Source of the DNA: Albibeggiatoa sp964388965
Lineage (GTDB): Bacteria > Pseudomonadota > Gammaproteobacteria > Beggiatoales > Beggiatoaceae
Direction: 5' to 3'
DNA length: 42,610 nucleotides
Assembly: GCA_964388965.1 (NCBI GenBank)
Contig: CAYMCP010000022.1
Coordinates: 1-42,610 of the forward strand
Position 1 is the stretch's first letter. Every line of letters starts with the position of its first letter. Position numbers and translations under genes: made by a program. The notes under the pieces were generated by a model that made no database searches, was not told the origin of the DNA, and worked only from the letters and a program-made list of their open reading frames with translations. Below are positions 24,753 to 33,876 of the stretch, piece by piece.

Positions 24753-25892
24753 ATGCCACCACTTAGTCTTTACATTCACATGCCCTGGTGTGTTCAAAAA
24801 TGTCCTTACTGTGATTTTAATTCTCATTCAATACCACAAATTGCAATACCGCAACAAGCTTATATTCAAGCATTACTCACTGATTTAGAACAAGATTTAC
24901 CCAAAATTTGGGGACGTAAAATCAGCAGTATTTTTATTGGTGGTGGCACACCGAGTTTATTCGCACCTGAAATGCTAGACTTATTATTATCCGCATTACG
25001 TGCACGCCTAAGCATTTTACCTCAAGCCGAAATTAGCCTTGAAGCAAATGTTGGTACGGTTGATAATCAACGTATTCAAGGTTTTAGACAAGCTGGTGTG
25101 ACACGTTTATCACTCGGTGTACAGAGTTTTAACGATAGGCAATTAAAACGACTTGGACGGATTCATAATGCAAATCAAGCGATAGAAGCATTACAATTAA
25201 CCAAACAACATTTCACACAATTTAATATAGATTTAATGTTCGGCTTACCGCAACAAACGGTTGCAATGGCATTAGAAGATTTACAAATTGCCTTACAATT
25301 TCAGCCGCCACATTTATCTTGGTATCAACTCACTATCGAGCCAAATACATGGTTTTATCATCATCCGCCAACTATGCCAAATGATGATAAAACGTGGGAA
25401 ATACAACAAGCTGGACAAAATTTATTAGCGCAACATCACTATGAAAATTATGAAATTTCAGCTTATGCGCAAAAAGATCAATTATGTCAACATAATCTCA
25501 ATTATTGGCAGTTTGGCGACTATTTAGGCATTGGAGCGGGCGCGCATGGAAAAATTACCGATGCAGCATACAACATTACTCGAATGAGTAAACAACGCCA
25601 TCCACAAACCTATTTAGAAACTGCTCATACACCACAAGTCATTGTTCAACAACAACAATTAAGTCATGACGATATTTGTTTAGAATTTATGCTCAATGCC
25701 CTACGTTTAAAACAAGGTTTTACGATTGCTGACTTTGAGGTGCATACTGGTTTAAATTTTGAAAAAGTCACACGCCCAATTGATCAAGCGCGTCAACAAA
25801 ATTGGCTTATTCAACAAGATGCGCATATTTATCCAACTGCACTAGGACAACAATTTTTAAACGATGTATTGGCTCTATTTATGTCTGATTAA
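24753..25892 (+). CDS. hemW: HemW-type radical SAM haem chaperone
   Basis: The 379-residue protein begins LSLYIHMPWCVQKCPYCDFN, with the C-x3-C-x2-C cluster motif of radical SAM enzymes and the following HemW-type residues. IFIGGGTPSLF, RLSLGVQSFND and FNIDLMFGLPQQT are the SAM-binding and barrel motifs of the HemN/HemW family. HemW binds haem and delivers it to proteins; it is not the coproporphyrinogen oxidase HemN, which is longer. The start ATG 24753 is the first in frame before the motif. The 3' end overlaps the last 14 bases of the opposite-strand hypothetical gene. Confidence 0.92.
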   Translation: MPPLSLYIHMPWCVQKCPYCDFNSHSIPQIAIPQQAYIQALLTDLEQDLPKIWGRKISSIFIGGGTPSLFAPEMLDLLLSALRARLSILPQAEISLEANVGTVDNQRIQGFRQAGVTRLSLGVQSFNDRQLKRLGRIHNANQAIEALQLTKQHFTQFNIDLMFGLPQQTVAMALEDLQIALQFQPPHLSWYQLTIEPNTWFYHHPPTMPNDDKTWEIQQAGQNLLAQHHYENYEISAYAQKDQLCQHNLNYWQFGDYLGIGAGAHGKITDAAYNITRMSKQRHPQTYLETAHTPQVIVQQQQLSHDDICLEFMLNALRLKQGFTIADFEVHTGLNFEKVTRPIDQARQQNWLIQQDAHIYPTALGQQFLNDVLALFMSD

Positions 25893-26154
25893 GCATAACA
25901 GTTTGTGGATAAGCAGTTAAAACTTGCTCTCCTATAACGTAATTTTTACGTTCACTACTGGCAGGTTGAATCAGAAAATCAGTTTCCTGATAAATAACAT
26001 TAAGCATAGCAAGTATTTGTTTAAGTTCAGCTTGTGGATATTTTGTTATAAGCCACAGCATTAAATCAGTGATTGGTAAAGCGGTTTTTACTTCTTGGAT
26101 TAGATGTAATCCCATAACAGTCATATTGTCTACGGTAATATCTTCAATTGACAT
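25879..26154 (-). CDS. Hypothetical protein of about 91 residues
   Basis: No family is recognised. The protein is helical and soluble by eye, with a central VKTALPITDLMLWLITKYPQ segment and a polar C-terminus. TTGAGGGAAATGATG upstream gives two adjacent ATGs (26157 and 26154). The second has better spacing from GAGGG and is chosen, while the TTG at 26166 lies in the ribosome binding site. Its 3' end overlaps hemW by 14 bases on the other strand. It lies 145 bases downstream of the PIN-DegT gene region's end on the opposite side, so no operon is evident. Confidence 0.55.
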   Translation of the reverse strand: MSIEDITVDNMTVMGLHLIQEVKTALPITDLMLWLITKYPQAELKQILAMLNVIYQETDFLIQPASSERKNYVIGEQVLTAYPQTVMLNQT

Positions 26155-26298
26155 CATTTCCCTCAATTTTATTTGGTAAATTCATGTTACATAACATTTT
26201 TTAGATAAAGAAAATAAAAAAATCAGTCATTCTATAAAAAAGGATGTGCTATCTCAAGCGACTACTTACAAAACAGCATACACCTAAAATTAATTATA

Positions 26299-27789
26299 CT
26301 AAATTACTTTTTTTAAAGCATTAATAATTCCATCTTGTGTTTCCCTTGATAAATAGGCGTGCATCGGTAAATTTAAAACCTTGTTAGCAACATTTTCAGC
26401 ATTAGGAAAATCATGTATTTTGTAACCCAAATGCGCTAACGCAGGGTACAAATGTAAAGGTTGTTTATAGTATGTGCCTGTCGTAATACCCATTTGTTTT
26501 AACGCTTGATGTACTACTTCACGTTTTTCAACCTCAATTGTGTAATAAGTATAAATATTCATCATATCGGGGGCTATATAGGGAATTTTAACGAATTCAA
26601 CCAAATTTTCATGATAGTGCTGTGCAACATATTGACGTGCTTGTACTTCTTGTGTAAATAAACCCAATCTCGCAAGTAACATTCCAGCTTGGATATTATT
26701 CATAGCATTGCCCAAACCTAATATAATACCTTCCATTTCAGAATGGACTAATTGAGATAATTTAGTTGCAAGTTCTGCATCATTAGTAAAACACGCGCCA
26801 CCATGTGCATAACTTCCAAGTGATTGATTAGGAGAGAAATTAGTGCAACCAATTAAACCTAATTGTCCTGATTGACGTTCACGATAAATTGCACCAAAAC
26901 TACAACTTGCATCCTCAATCACTGGGATATTATATTGATTAGCAAGATGATTAATTTTATCAAAATCAGCGCATTGTCCATAAATATTAACCGGAATAAT
27001 CGCCTTAATACTATCGCTTAAAATATCATTTAACTCATCTGGATTCAAATTATAAGTTTCTGGGTCAATATCTATAAAAACGGGTGTGGCACCAACTGTG
27101 AATATTGCTTTTAATGCTGTTGGCGGTGCGAAAGGCGTTGTAATGATTTTATCGTTTTTCGTTACATTAATAGCTTGTAAAGCCAACAATAAAGCATCAT
27201 GACCGGTTGCTGTTGCTATACAATACTGTGTGCCGACAAATTGACTTAATGCTTGCTCTAATTGTGTGACTATGCTGGCAGATTCTCTCTGTTTTAATAC
27301 TTGAAATAAATTTGCTTCTAATTCATTACGCACCAATAATTGTGAAGTTTCTAAATCAAACAAAGCATTATTATCCATTTCATACTCATATTCCGCCAAC
27401 ATCGCATAAACAAATTCATGATCGCCTGCTTCAATATCGTCCGATAATGACTCAAATTCTTCTTGTTTAGTCCAAATAATTGTACTACCGGGCAAAGTTG
27501 CAGCATCTAGGCTTAATAATGCTTGAATTTTATTACTCGTATCGGCAGGAATTTGCATCCAATGCGCTGCAAGAGAAGATAGCAATTGTGTCTCTTTTAG
27601 TAGCTCGGATAAGGGATGATGTTGATTAGGAAAAATGCGTTTTTCAAGTATGGGTAAAAGGCTGCAAGGAATCCAAAACCGAATAGGTAATGATTTTTTT
27701 AAACGGATAAAAGCATGTTGTGTATCATTTTTAGATAAAGATAGCAAATCTAAGATAATTTCAGCATCTAATACGACATTCAAGCTCAT
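26299..27789 (-). CDS. PIN-like domain fused to a DegT/DnrJ/EryC1-fold protein lacking the PLP lysine
   Basis: The 496-residue protein has two parts. Residues 1 to about 135 look PIN-like: VVLDAEIILDLLSLS at the start, FWIPCSLLPILEKRI, and GDHEFVYAMLAEYE as a late acidic segment. From about 142 the chain follows the DegT aminotransferase pattern: FDLETSQLLVRNELEANL, TATGHDALLLALQAIN, PVFIDIDPETYNLNPDEL, PVNIYGQCADFDKI and VIEDASCSFGA (Asp293, the PLP N1 partner). The loop that should hold the Schiff-base Lys reads NFSPNQSLGS, with Gln322 (codon CAA) in its place. It may be a PLP dehydratase-like variant, as in ColD where His replaces Lys, or a non-catalytic sensor. The DegT part is sure, the PIN part probable. 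Confidence 0.8.
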   Translation of the reverse strand: MSLNVVLDAEIILDLLSLSKNDTQHAFIRLKKSLPIRFWIPCSLLPILEKRIFPNQHHPLSELLKETQLLSSLAAHWMQIPADTSNKIQALLSLDAATLPGSTIIWTKQEEFESLSDDIEAGDHEFVYAMLAEYEYEMDNNALFDLETSQLLVRNELEANLFQVLKQRESASIVTQLEQALSQFVGTQYCIATATGHDALLLALQAINVTKNDKIITTPFAPPTALKAIFTVGATPVFIDIDPETYNLNPDELNDILSDSIKAIIPVNIYGQCADFDKINHLANQYNIPVIEDASCSFGAIYRERQSGQLGLIGCTNFSPNQSLGSYAHGGACFTNDAELATKLSQLVHSEMEGIILGLGNAMNNIQAGMLLARLGLFTQEVQARQYVAQHYHENLVEFVKIPYIAPDMMNIYTYYTIEVEKREVVHQALKQMGITTGTYYKQPLHLYPALAHLGYKIHDFPNAENVANKVLNLPMHAYLSRETQDGIINALKKVI

Positions 27790-28053
27790 AATTCTATACT
27801 CTGGTTTGGAAACTCAGTCCATTTTGATCGCCGCTATTCTACGCATATTGTGCTGTAAATGCGAATTTTGACCAATCAAAATATTGCAACAATAAAATTG
27901 TAAAATCGTGTCAGGATGGTATGATTAAATCAAATGATTATCAACTTAAATGTATAATTTGCTAGATTCTAGTAAAAATATATAAAAAACTTGTAAATCT
28001 AATTTATTAATACTCAATTTTAGCATATATATTTATTACGAAAGGACGCGCTT

Positions 28054-28983
28054 GTGTTACAGTGGTGGCAAGAAAAATTTCCTAATGGCTGTCAATTTAT
28101 TGAAATTTTAGACGCAAATCAAAATCTAATAAAGTTAGCTTATGGTGAAAAAGGTCAAGGTAAGACTCTGATTTTATTACATGGTTGGGGTGGGTGGAGT
28201 TATACATGGCGACATAGTGTAGATGCGTTAGCGGAACATTTTAAAGTGATTTGTTTAGATTTTAAAGGAGCAGGTTTTTCAGATAAGCCGATTCAAGCGG
28301 AAGTTGCCGGGCATCAAATTATTGAAATAATTCGTTTTATTGAACAAATTTCAGATCAACCCGTTATTTTGGTCGGTGAGTCATTGGGAGGGCTGGTAGC
28401 GTTGGCTGTTGCTGAACAGCGTCCAGAATTAATCGAGCAGTTAATCGTGATTGATGCTGCAATTTTTCCGCAAAAAATACCAAATTTAAGTATCTATCTA
28501 CTTGGTATTGTGCCACTTTGGTTAGTGCGTTGGTTTGATAAATTGCGGTTAGTACGTTTTTTTTATCCATTACTGTATCGTGTAGTAAAAATGAATCATG
28601 CGAAAATAAACAATAAAACATCACTTAAAAATTTTCAAAGTGAAATTAAAAACATTTCTTATCCATATTCCCATTTTCCACTGGCAATTACAAAGCTAAT
28701 TGAAGATACTAAAATTACGATGCAAGAACTATCCAAGCAAGCGCGTGGTGAGGCGAATCTATTAACCGATATTCAACAGAAATTACCTAATATTCAATGT
28801 CCTACATTAATTTTATGGGGCGAAAAAGATGACTGGTTTCCAGTCGCACACGCGGAGAAATTACACCGTATTTTGCCCAACGCAGAGTTGGACGTAATTG
28901 CAAGTTGTGGACATCATGCTACTAGTGACGCAATTGAACATATTACGCAAGCTATCATTAATTTTACTCGAAAAACTTTTTAA
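28054..28983 (+). CDS. Alpha/beta-fold hydrolase (second, unrelated copy)
   Basis: The 309-residue protein shows LILLHGWGGWSYTWRHSVDA (oxyanion-hole HGWG), CLDFKGAGFSDKP, the nucleophile elbow VGESLGGLVAL near residue 111, LILWGEKDDWFP with the acidic triad member, and CGHHATSDA with the catalytic His. It begins with GTG after AAAGGACGCGCTT. The fold suits an esterase, lipase or C-C hydrolase; the substrate is not evident. It differs strongly from the hydrolase at 5795-6643. The gene upstream on the other strand is the PIN-DegT fusion, with a shared 264-base control region. Confidence 0.82.
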   Translation: MLQWWQEKFPNGCQFIEILDANQNLIKLAYGEKGQGKTLILLHGWGGWSYTWRHSVDALAEHFKVICLDFKGAGFSDKPIQAEVAGHQIIEIIRFIEQISDQPVILVGESLGGLVALAVAEQRPELIEQLIVIDAAIFPQKIPNLSIYLLGIVPLWLVRWFDKLRLVRFFYPLLYRVVKMNHAKINNKTSLKNFQSEIKNISYPYSHFPLAITKLIEDTKITMQELSKQARGEANLLTDIQQKLPNIQCPTLILWGEKDDWFPVAHAEKLHRILPNAELDVIASCGHHATSDAIEHITQAIINFTRKTF

Positions 28984-29044
28984 CTCTCTTTATATTACAA
29001 CTATACAGATAATGAAGCAATTTATTGTCTCTAAATGCTAATGT

Positions 29045-30301
29045 TTAATTATTTTGATCCGAGTCGGATTGCTTTAATCTTATAACCCACCCTAGTGGAT
29101 TTATCGGAATGATAATATCTTGTTTACCGATTAATTGGCTGTGTTGATACCAGTTATAATCAATAAAAGGCTTGGTTTGAAATAAGGAAGTAGCAGAGGA
29201 AAAAGCAATACACGCTAAACCTATCCACATTGGTAATTTATTTTTCAAACTGGATTGTGATAAAAGTAGCAGTAATGACCAAATAATCATTAAATATGGA
29301 ATGTAAAAATAGCGTGGACCAGCACCGTAATGAATGAGTATACTAGGCGCACCTTGAAATTTGTAGAAAGTGGCAAAGAGTATAATAAAATGTATTGCTA
29401 AAAACACGATAATAATATATTTTTTCGTTTTAAAACTATATATAAATAGGGAAAAAATAACGATGAAATACGCTATTGAAAGTAACATTAAAAATATGTC
29501 ATGTCCGTAATGAGTTAGTGTATACATGACCGAAATTCCTAAAAATAAGACACCAAATACTTTTTGTCCCAGAATATCGATGTAAGGCGAAATAGTGAAT
29601 TCTAACGCCATCGGTAATCGCGCATAAAATGGCGAATAAATAAGCGTCATGATTTGAATGCTGACGATTAATAAAATTATTGGTAAGATAATACTACGAT
29701 ATAAAAAACTTTTTCTTAATGCTTTTAAAATAAACAGTGGGAGTAGAAATATAAGAAAAGGTCCGGTTAAGCCACATAAAATAATAGTTGCACAGTCTAA
29801 AATGGTTTGTAGATAAATATTACCGTATTTTTGATTTGGCGTATCTTTTATTAATAGAAAAATTAATGCTATCAGTAATATCCATTGTAAGTTTGTAATA
29901 TTTATAAAAATCTCACCTGAAAAATGCGGTACAAGTACAAAACTAAGTGTAAACAATGGCTTGTAATCAAGCTGTATGCGAGGCGAGAAAATACCAGCAA
30001 TTACCAAAATTGTAATAAAAAAGCTTGAATAATTATAGACATGTGGAGCTAATGAGTAAGGAAAGAATAAATCTGTATAAAATGCAATCATTCTCGGTAC
30101 AATGTGCAGATAGCCCGCGTAAGACTGAAATAGTGCTGTTGCACCATGTTGATATTGCTGTAAAAAAAATATATTGCCATCCTCAGCCCAAAATTGAGGA
30201 TTAAGCAAAGCATCTGGTTTTCTAATGAATAAAATCATGCCTACTAATGTAAGCGTGAACCAAATAATTCTCCAAGAAGTGCGATTGTTAATATTATCCA
30301 T
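29045..30301 (-). CDS. Polytopic membrane protein, possibly GT-C-like glycosyltransferase
   Basis: The 418-residue protein has about ten membrane helices. After the first helix comes PQFWAEDGNIFFLQQYQHGA, a loop with acidic residues (Glu-Asp), then SYAGYLHIVPRMIAF. GT-C glycosyltransferases carry catalytic acids in this same first external loop, so a lipid-linked sugar transferase is an inference. No lipid-carrier or glycan gene is adjacent. The start at 30301 lacks a strong ribosome binding site. No other family can be named by eye. Confidence 0.6.
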   Translation of the reverse strand: MDNINNRTSWRIIWFTLTLVGMILFIRKPDALLNPQFWAEDGNIFFLQQYQHGATALFQSYAGYLHIVPRMIAFYTDLFFPYSLAPHVYNYSSFFITILVIAGIFSPRIQLDYKPLFTLSFVLVPHFSGEIFINITNLQWILLIALIFLLIKDTPNQKYGNIYLQTILDCATIILCGLTGPFLIFLLPLFILKALRKSFLYRSIILPIILLIVSIQIMTLIYSPFYARLPMALEFTISPYIDILGQKVFGVLFLGISVMYTLTHYGHDIFLMLLSIAYFIVIFSLFIYSFKTKKYIIIVFLAIHFIILFATFYKFQGAPSILIHYGAGPRYFYIPYLMIIWSLLLLLSQSSLKNKLPMWIGLACIAFSSATSLFQTKPFIDYNWYQHSQLIGKQDIIIPINPLGWVIRLKQSDSDQNN

Positions 30302-30681
30302 TTGATAACTTATTACCTTTTAATCATTAAAATCTACCAAAATATGTTAGAAAATAGCCAATCCAATGTAAACTTGAACAAATCTAGGCTAGATCGTAAC
30401 CGTCAAATTTACTGATAAATTCCACGAGCATCGTGTTATGCTATTACCATTTTTGAGTATGATGTCCATCATACCTATTTTTTAATTATTTGCCATGACT
30501 TTATAGAATTCATTGGAAATTTTTATAAGAATGTTAAACTATACTCAGTTTTTTTATGTTGAAATTATCACTTTCTTATTTTAAGTATATTTACTGAATA
30601 GCTTTTAATAAAAAACTAAAACCATTAATATAAATAAATAAAATTAAGTTTACACGCATTCTACATGAAGCAAAAAATCCA
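30302..30681. other. Divergent intergenic region, AT-rich, nothing recognised
   Basis: The 380 bases separate the polytopic membrane gene (minus) and bioF (plus). They contain many A/T runs and stops in all frames. Promoters for both genes should lie here, but no box stands out. No stable hairpin or RNA gene was seen. Confidence 0.4.
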
Positions 30682-31848
30682 ATGCAAACATATCTCAAGC
30701 AGCAGCTATTAAAACGACAGAAAGATGCCTTATACCGTACTCGTATCATTCACGAATCTGAGCAAGCAACGCGATTATTTATTAATGGTCAAAGTTATTT
30801 GAATTTTTGTAGCAACGACTATTTAGGTCTTGCTTCACACCCACATCTCAAAACAAATTTACAACAAGCAGTAGAACGCTATGGCGTAGGCAGTGGTGCG
30901 TCACATTTGACAGTAGGACACAGCCTTGCGCACGAGATATTAGAACGCGAATTTGCTAAATTTATGGGAACAGAACGCGCCTTATTATTTTCAACTGGTT
31001 ATATGGCAAATATTGGGGTGATCAGTGCGTTGCTAGGACGAAAAGATGCGATTTTTTTAGATAAATTAAGTCATGCTTCATTAATTGATGCTGCTATTTT
31101 ATCGCGTACAAAATTATATCGTTACACTCATAATGATTTATCGCATTTGGAATCTATGTTAGATCAATCTAAAGCAACTCATAAATTAATTGCTACTGAT
31201 GGTGTTTTTAGTATGGATGGTGATATTGCTCATTTGCCACAATTGGTGCGTTTAGCAAAACATTATCAAGCATGGTTAATGGTGGATGATGCACATGGAA
31301 TCGGTGTTTTGGGGCAAACTGGACGCGGTAGTCTGGAGCATTTTAATTTAACGACAGATGATGTGCCAATTGTTATAGGTACGTTGGGTAAGGCATTTGG
31401 AGTATTTGGTGCATTTGTCGCCGGGAGTGAGTTGTTAATTGAGACTTTGATTCAACTCGCGCGCAGCTATATTTATACGACCGCATTACCTCCCGCTTTG
31501 GCGGAAACTCTACGCACAAGTTTGGAGATGATTAGACTTGACAATTGGCGACGAGAAAAATTGCAGCAGCGAATTAACTATTTTAAACAAGGTGCAGCAG
31601 AGCGTGGGATTAATTTAATGCCTTCACAAACTGCAATTCAGCCAATTATGTTAAAACAAAGTCAGCTTGCATTAGATGTAAGTTCAGCATTATATCGTCA
31701 AGGAATTATTGTGACCGCAATCAGACCGCCAGCAGTACCATTAAATAGTGCTCGATTGCGGATAACAATATCAGCACAACATGAAATAGCAAGTATTGAT
31801 AAATTATTAGATGTATTGGCAGTTATTTTACCAGAGGATTTTGAATGA
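30682..31848 (+). CDS. bioF: 8-amino-7-oxononanoate synthase
   Basis: The 388-residue PLP enzyme joins pimeloyl-ACP/CoA and alanine in biotin synthesis. YLNFCSNDYLGLASHP lies near residue 38, YGVGSGASHLTVGHSLAHE near 74, and VDDAHGIGVLG holds the PLP-binding Asp. VIGTLGKAFGVFGAFVAG carries the Schiff-base Lys near 240. The length is normal. The other bio genes are not adjacent. The related 2-amino-3-ketobutyrate ligase (kbl) is less likely because of the SGASHLTVGH form of the substrate loop. Confidence 0.92.
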   Translation: MQTYLKQQLLKRQKDALYRTRIIHESEQATRLFINGQSYLNFCSNDYLGLASHPHLKTNLQQAVERYGVGSGASHLTVGHSLAHEILEREFAKFMGTERALLFSTGYMANIGVISALLGRKDAIFLDKLSHASLIDAAILSRTKLYRYTHNDLSHLESMLDQSKATHKLIATDGVFSMDGDIAHLPQLVRLAKHYQAWLMVDDAHGIGVLGQTGRGSLEHFNLTTDDVPIVIGTLGKAFGVFGAFVAGSELLIETLIQLARSYIYTTALPPALAETLRTSLEMIRLDNWRREKLQQRINYFKQGAAERGINLMPSQTAIQPIMLKQSQLALDVSSALYRQGIIVTAIRPPAVPLNSARLRITISAQHEIASIDKLLDVLAVILPEDFE

Positions 31849-31991
31849 ACTTGTACCACTTTGAATATTGGTGATTAGATTCCGATAATTTTAAAATAGA
31901 TAATCAAACAAAGTCTGAAAGCCTTGCATCTTGGAATTATGACTCTATATCCCGCTATTGGTTTGTCCAAATAATGGAGTGAAGCTTTCTC

Positions 31992-32561
31992 ATGTTTAAA
32001 GCAGTTGAGCATTTAATTGAACAAGGTTTATTCTCAAGTCGTTGGCTAATCGCGCCACTATACGTTGGATTAATGGGTGCATTATTAATTTTACTCATTA
32101 AATTTACCCAAAAATTCTACTTCATTACTCAAGATTTCCTGACTATGAAAAGCACTGATGTGATGTTGGAAATCTTAGGTTTAGTAGACATAGTATTAAT
32201 TGCTAATTTATTATTGATTATTATTTTTAGCGGTTATGAAAACTTTGTATCAAAAATTGATTTTGTACAAGATCATGTGGATAAGCCTAGCTGGATGGGT
32301 AAAGTGGATTATGCTGCTCTGAAAATTAAAGTAATTGGTTCTATTGTAGCAATTTCTTCGATTGAGTTACTCAAAGCGTTTATTACCATCCAAAACGGTC
32401 ACCTTGACGAAGTCGGTAAAGCAGGCATTTCATCCGACGCGGTTTTATGGTTGGTTGTCATTCACATGGCTTTTGTTCTTTCTGGCGTACTCTTTGCGGT
32501 TATGGAGCGCATTATGCACCCCGCGCATCTCCAAGACAAAGAACATGAAGCAGAACATTAA
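31992..32561 (+). CDS. yqhA: YqhA/UPF0114 family membrane protein
   Basis: The 189-residue protein has an N-terminal amphipathic segment (EHLIEQGLFSSRWLIAP) and four membrane helices. The conserved VDIVLIANLLLIIIFSGYEN segment follows, then DKPSWMGKVDYAALKIKV, which matches the UPF0114 signature. The function of the family is unknown; it lies in the inner membrane. GGAGTGAAG precedes the ATG. Its stop overlaps the lipB start (TAATG), so the two are translationally coupled. Confidence 0.85.
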   Translation: MFKAVEHLIEQGLFSSRWLIAPLYVGLMGALLILLIKFTQKFYFITQDFLTMKSTDVMLEILGLVDIVLIANLLLIIIFSGYENFVSKIDFVQDHVDKPSWMGKVDYAALKIKVIGSIVAISSIELLKAFITIQNGHLDEVGKAGISSDAVLWLVVIHMAFVLSGVLFAVMERIMHPAHLQDKEHEAEH

Positions 32562-33184
32562 TGTTGCCTGTTGTCATTAAATACTTAGGTTTAGTCCCTT
32601 ACGCGCTCGCTTACGATGCTATGCGGGATTTTACCCTACAACGTGATACGCAAACAATTGATGAATTATGGTTTTTGCAGCATCCTTCGGTATATACGAT
32701 GGGTTTAGCCGCAAAGCCTGAACATTTATTAAACACAGGACAAATTCCAGTCGAATATACTGATCGCGGTGGACAAGTGACATATCACGGTGTAGGTCAA
32801 TTAATTGTATATGTATTAATGGACATTAAACGCAGACATTGGGGAGTACGGCAACTTGTGCGGCAGTTAGAACAAGCCGTAATTGATTACTTAGCTCATG
32901 AGCATGTTAGCGCACAACGTCGAAAAAATGCGCCCGGTGTCTACGTTGAACAAAAAAAAATTGCAGCACTAGGTTTACGGATTAAGCGTGGTTGTAGTTA
33001 TCATGGTTTAAGTTTAAATGTTGATATGGATTTATCACCTTTTCTAGGCATTAATCCCTGTGGTTATGCGGAGTTAGAAGTAACACAATTAAAAGAGTTA
33101 GCGATTGATACGAATATACAACAAGTCAGTGAAACATTTTTAAATTATCTTTTGAGATCGCTGGATTATACTAGCATTCCCTAA
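32561..33184 (+). CDS. lipB: Octanoyl-[acyl-carrier-protein] transferase
   Basis: The 207-residue enzyme moves octanoate from ACP to lipoyl domains, the first step of lipoate formation. YTDRGGQVTYHGVGQLIVYV carries the RGG-x-TYHGPGQ signature with a Val in place of the Pro. APGVYVEQKKIAALGLRIKR holds the catalytic Lys. NPCGYAELEVTQL holds the catalytic Cys near residue 167. The start overlaps the yqhA stop by 1 base. LipA is not in the window. Confidence 0.94.
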   Translation: MLPVVIKYLGLVPYALAYDAMRDFTLQRDTQTIDELWFLQHPSVYTMGLAAKPEHLLNTGQIPVEYTDRGGQVTYHGVGQLIVYVLMDIKRRHWGVRQLVRQLEQAVIDYLAHEHVSAQRRKNAPGVYVEQKKIAALGLRIKRGCSYHGLSLNVDMDLSPFLGINPCGYAELEVTQLKELAIDTNIQQVSETFLNYLLRSLDYTSIP

Positions 33185-33228
33185 ATAAAATAGTTAGAAT
33201 AAGGTGGAAATTTAACATAGGATAAAAA

Positions 33229-33876
33229 ATGCACACCAAATTATTTGCTGCCAGTTTAAGTTTTATCGCCTTATTAGCTGTTACAGTTGGTTATTTCTTT
33301 ATTTTACCTCTTTTGCAACCTGCTAACACTCACGGCATTAAAGGCATGTTATCCAAGCCTCAAGTCATTAAGCCATTCGATTTGACTTTGCATAACACAC
33401 AAGCTTTTAATCTTGATAGTTTTAGAGATAAATGGACTATGCTGTTTTTTGGCTATACTTACTGTCCCGATATTTGTCCGATGGCTTTAAGTGTATTGCG
33501 TGGCATTAAGTTAGACTTGGATCAAAAATATCCACAACAAGCTGAAAATACACAATTTATTTTTGTATCGGTAGACGGGAAACGTGATACACCGCATCAA
33601 TTAAGTCAATATGTCACCTACTTTCATCCTGAATTTATTGGTGCAACGGGTGAAGAAAAAGAGGTGAATATGTTGACGCGCCAATTGAACATTGTATACA
33701 TGAAGATGCCAGAGCAAGAAGATGGTAATTATATCATTAATCATTCATCTACAATTTTACTGATAAGTCCTAATGCGGAATTAGTTGGACGTTTTGCAAC
33801 ACCGCATGATATTACAGATATTGTTCAACGTTACATTAAAATGCGTCAATTTATCGAGGAGAATAACGATGCGTAA
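33229..33876 (+). CDS. SCO1/SenC-type copper-binding thioredoxin-fold protein
   Basis: The 215-residue protein starts with a membrane anchor (LFAASLSFIALLAVTVGYFF). MLFFGYTYCPDICPMALSVL carries the Cys79-x3-Cys83 copper site. IINHSSTILLISPNAELVGR has the third ligand His. SCO proteins deliver copper to the CuA site of cytochrome oxidase from the outer face of the inner membrane. The next gene, a PCu(A)C chaperone, overlaps its 3' end by 8 bases, a common and functionally matched pair. Confidence 0.92.
   Translation: MHTKLFAASLSFIALLAVTVGYFFILPLLQPANTHGIKGMLSKPQVIKPFDLTLHNTQAFNLDSFRDKWTMLFFGYTYCPDICPMALSVLRGIKLDLDQKYPQQAENTQFIFVSVDGKRDTPHQLSQYVTYFHPEFIGATGEEKEVNMLTRQLNIVYMKMPEQEDGNYIINHSSTILLISPNAELVGRFATPHDITDIVQRYIKMRQFIEENNDA

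Noticed and set aside
33785..33868. Extended N-terminus for the PCu(A)C chaperone
   Set aside because: The signal peptide and ribosome binding site both place the start at 33869, and the extension overlaps the SCO gene in another frame.
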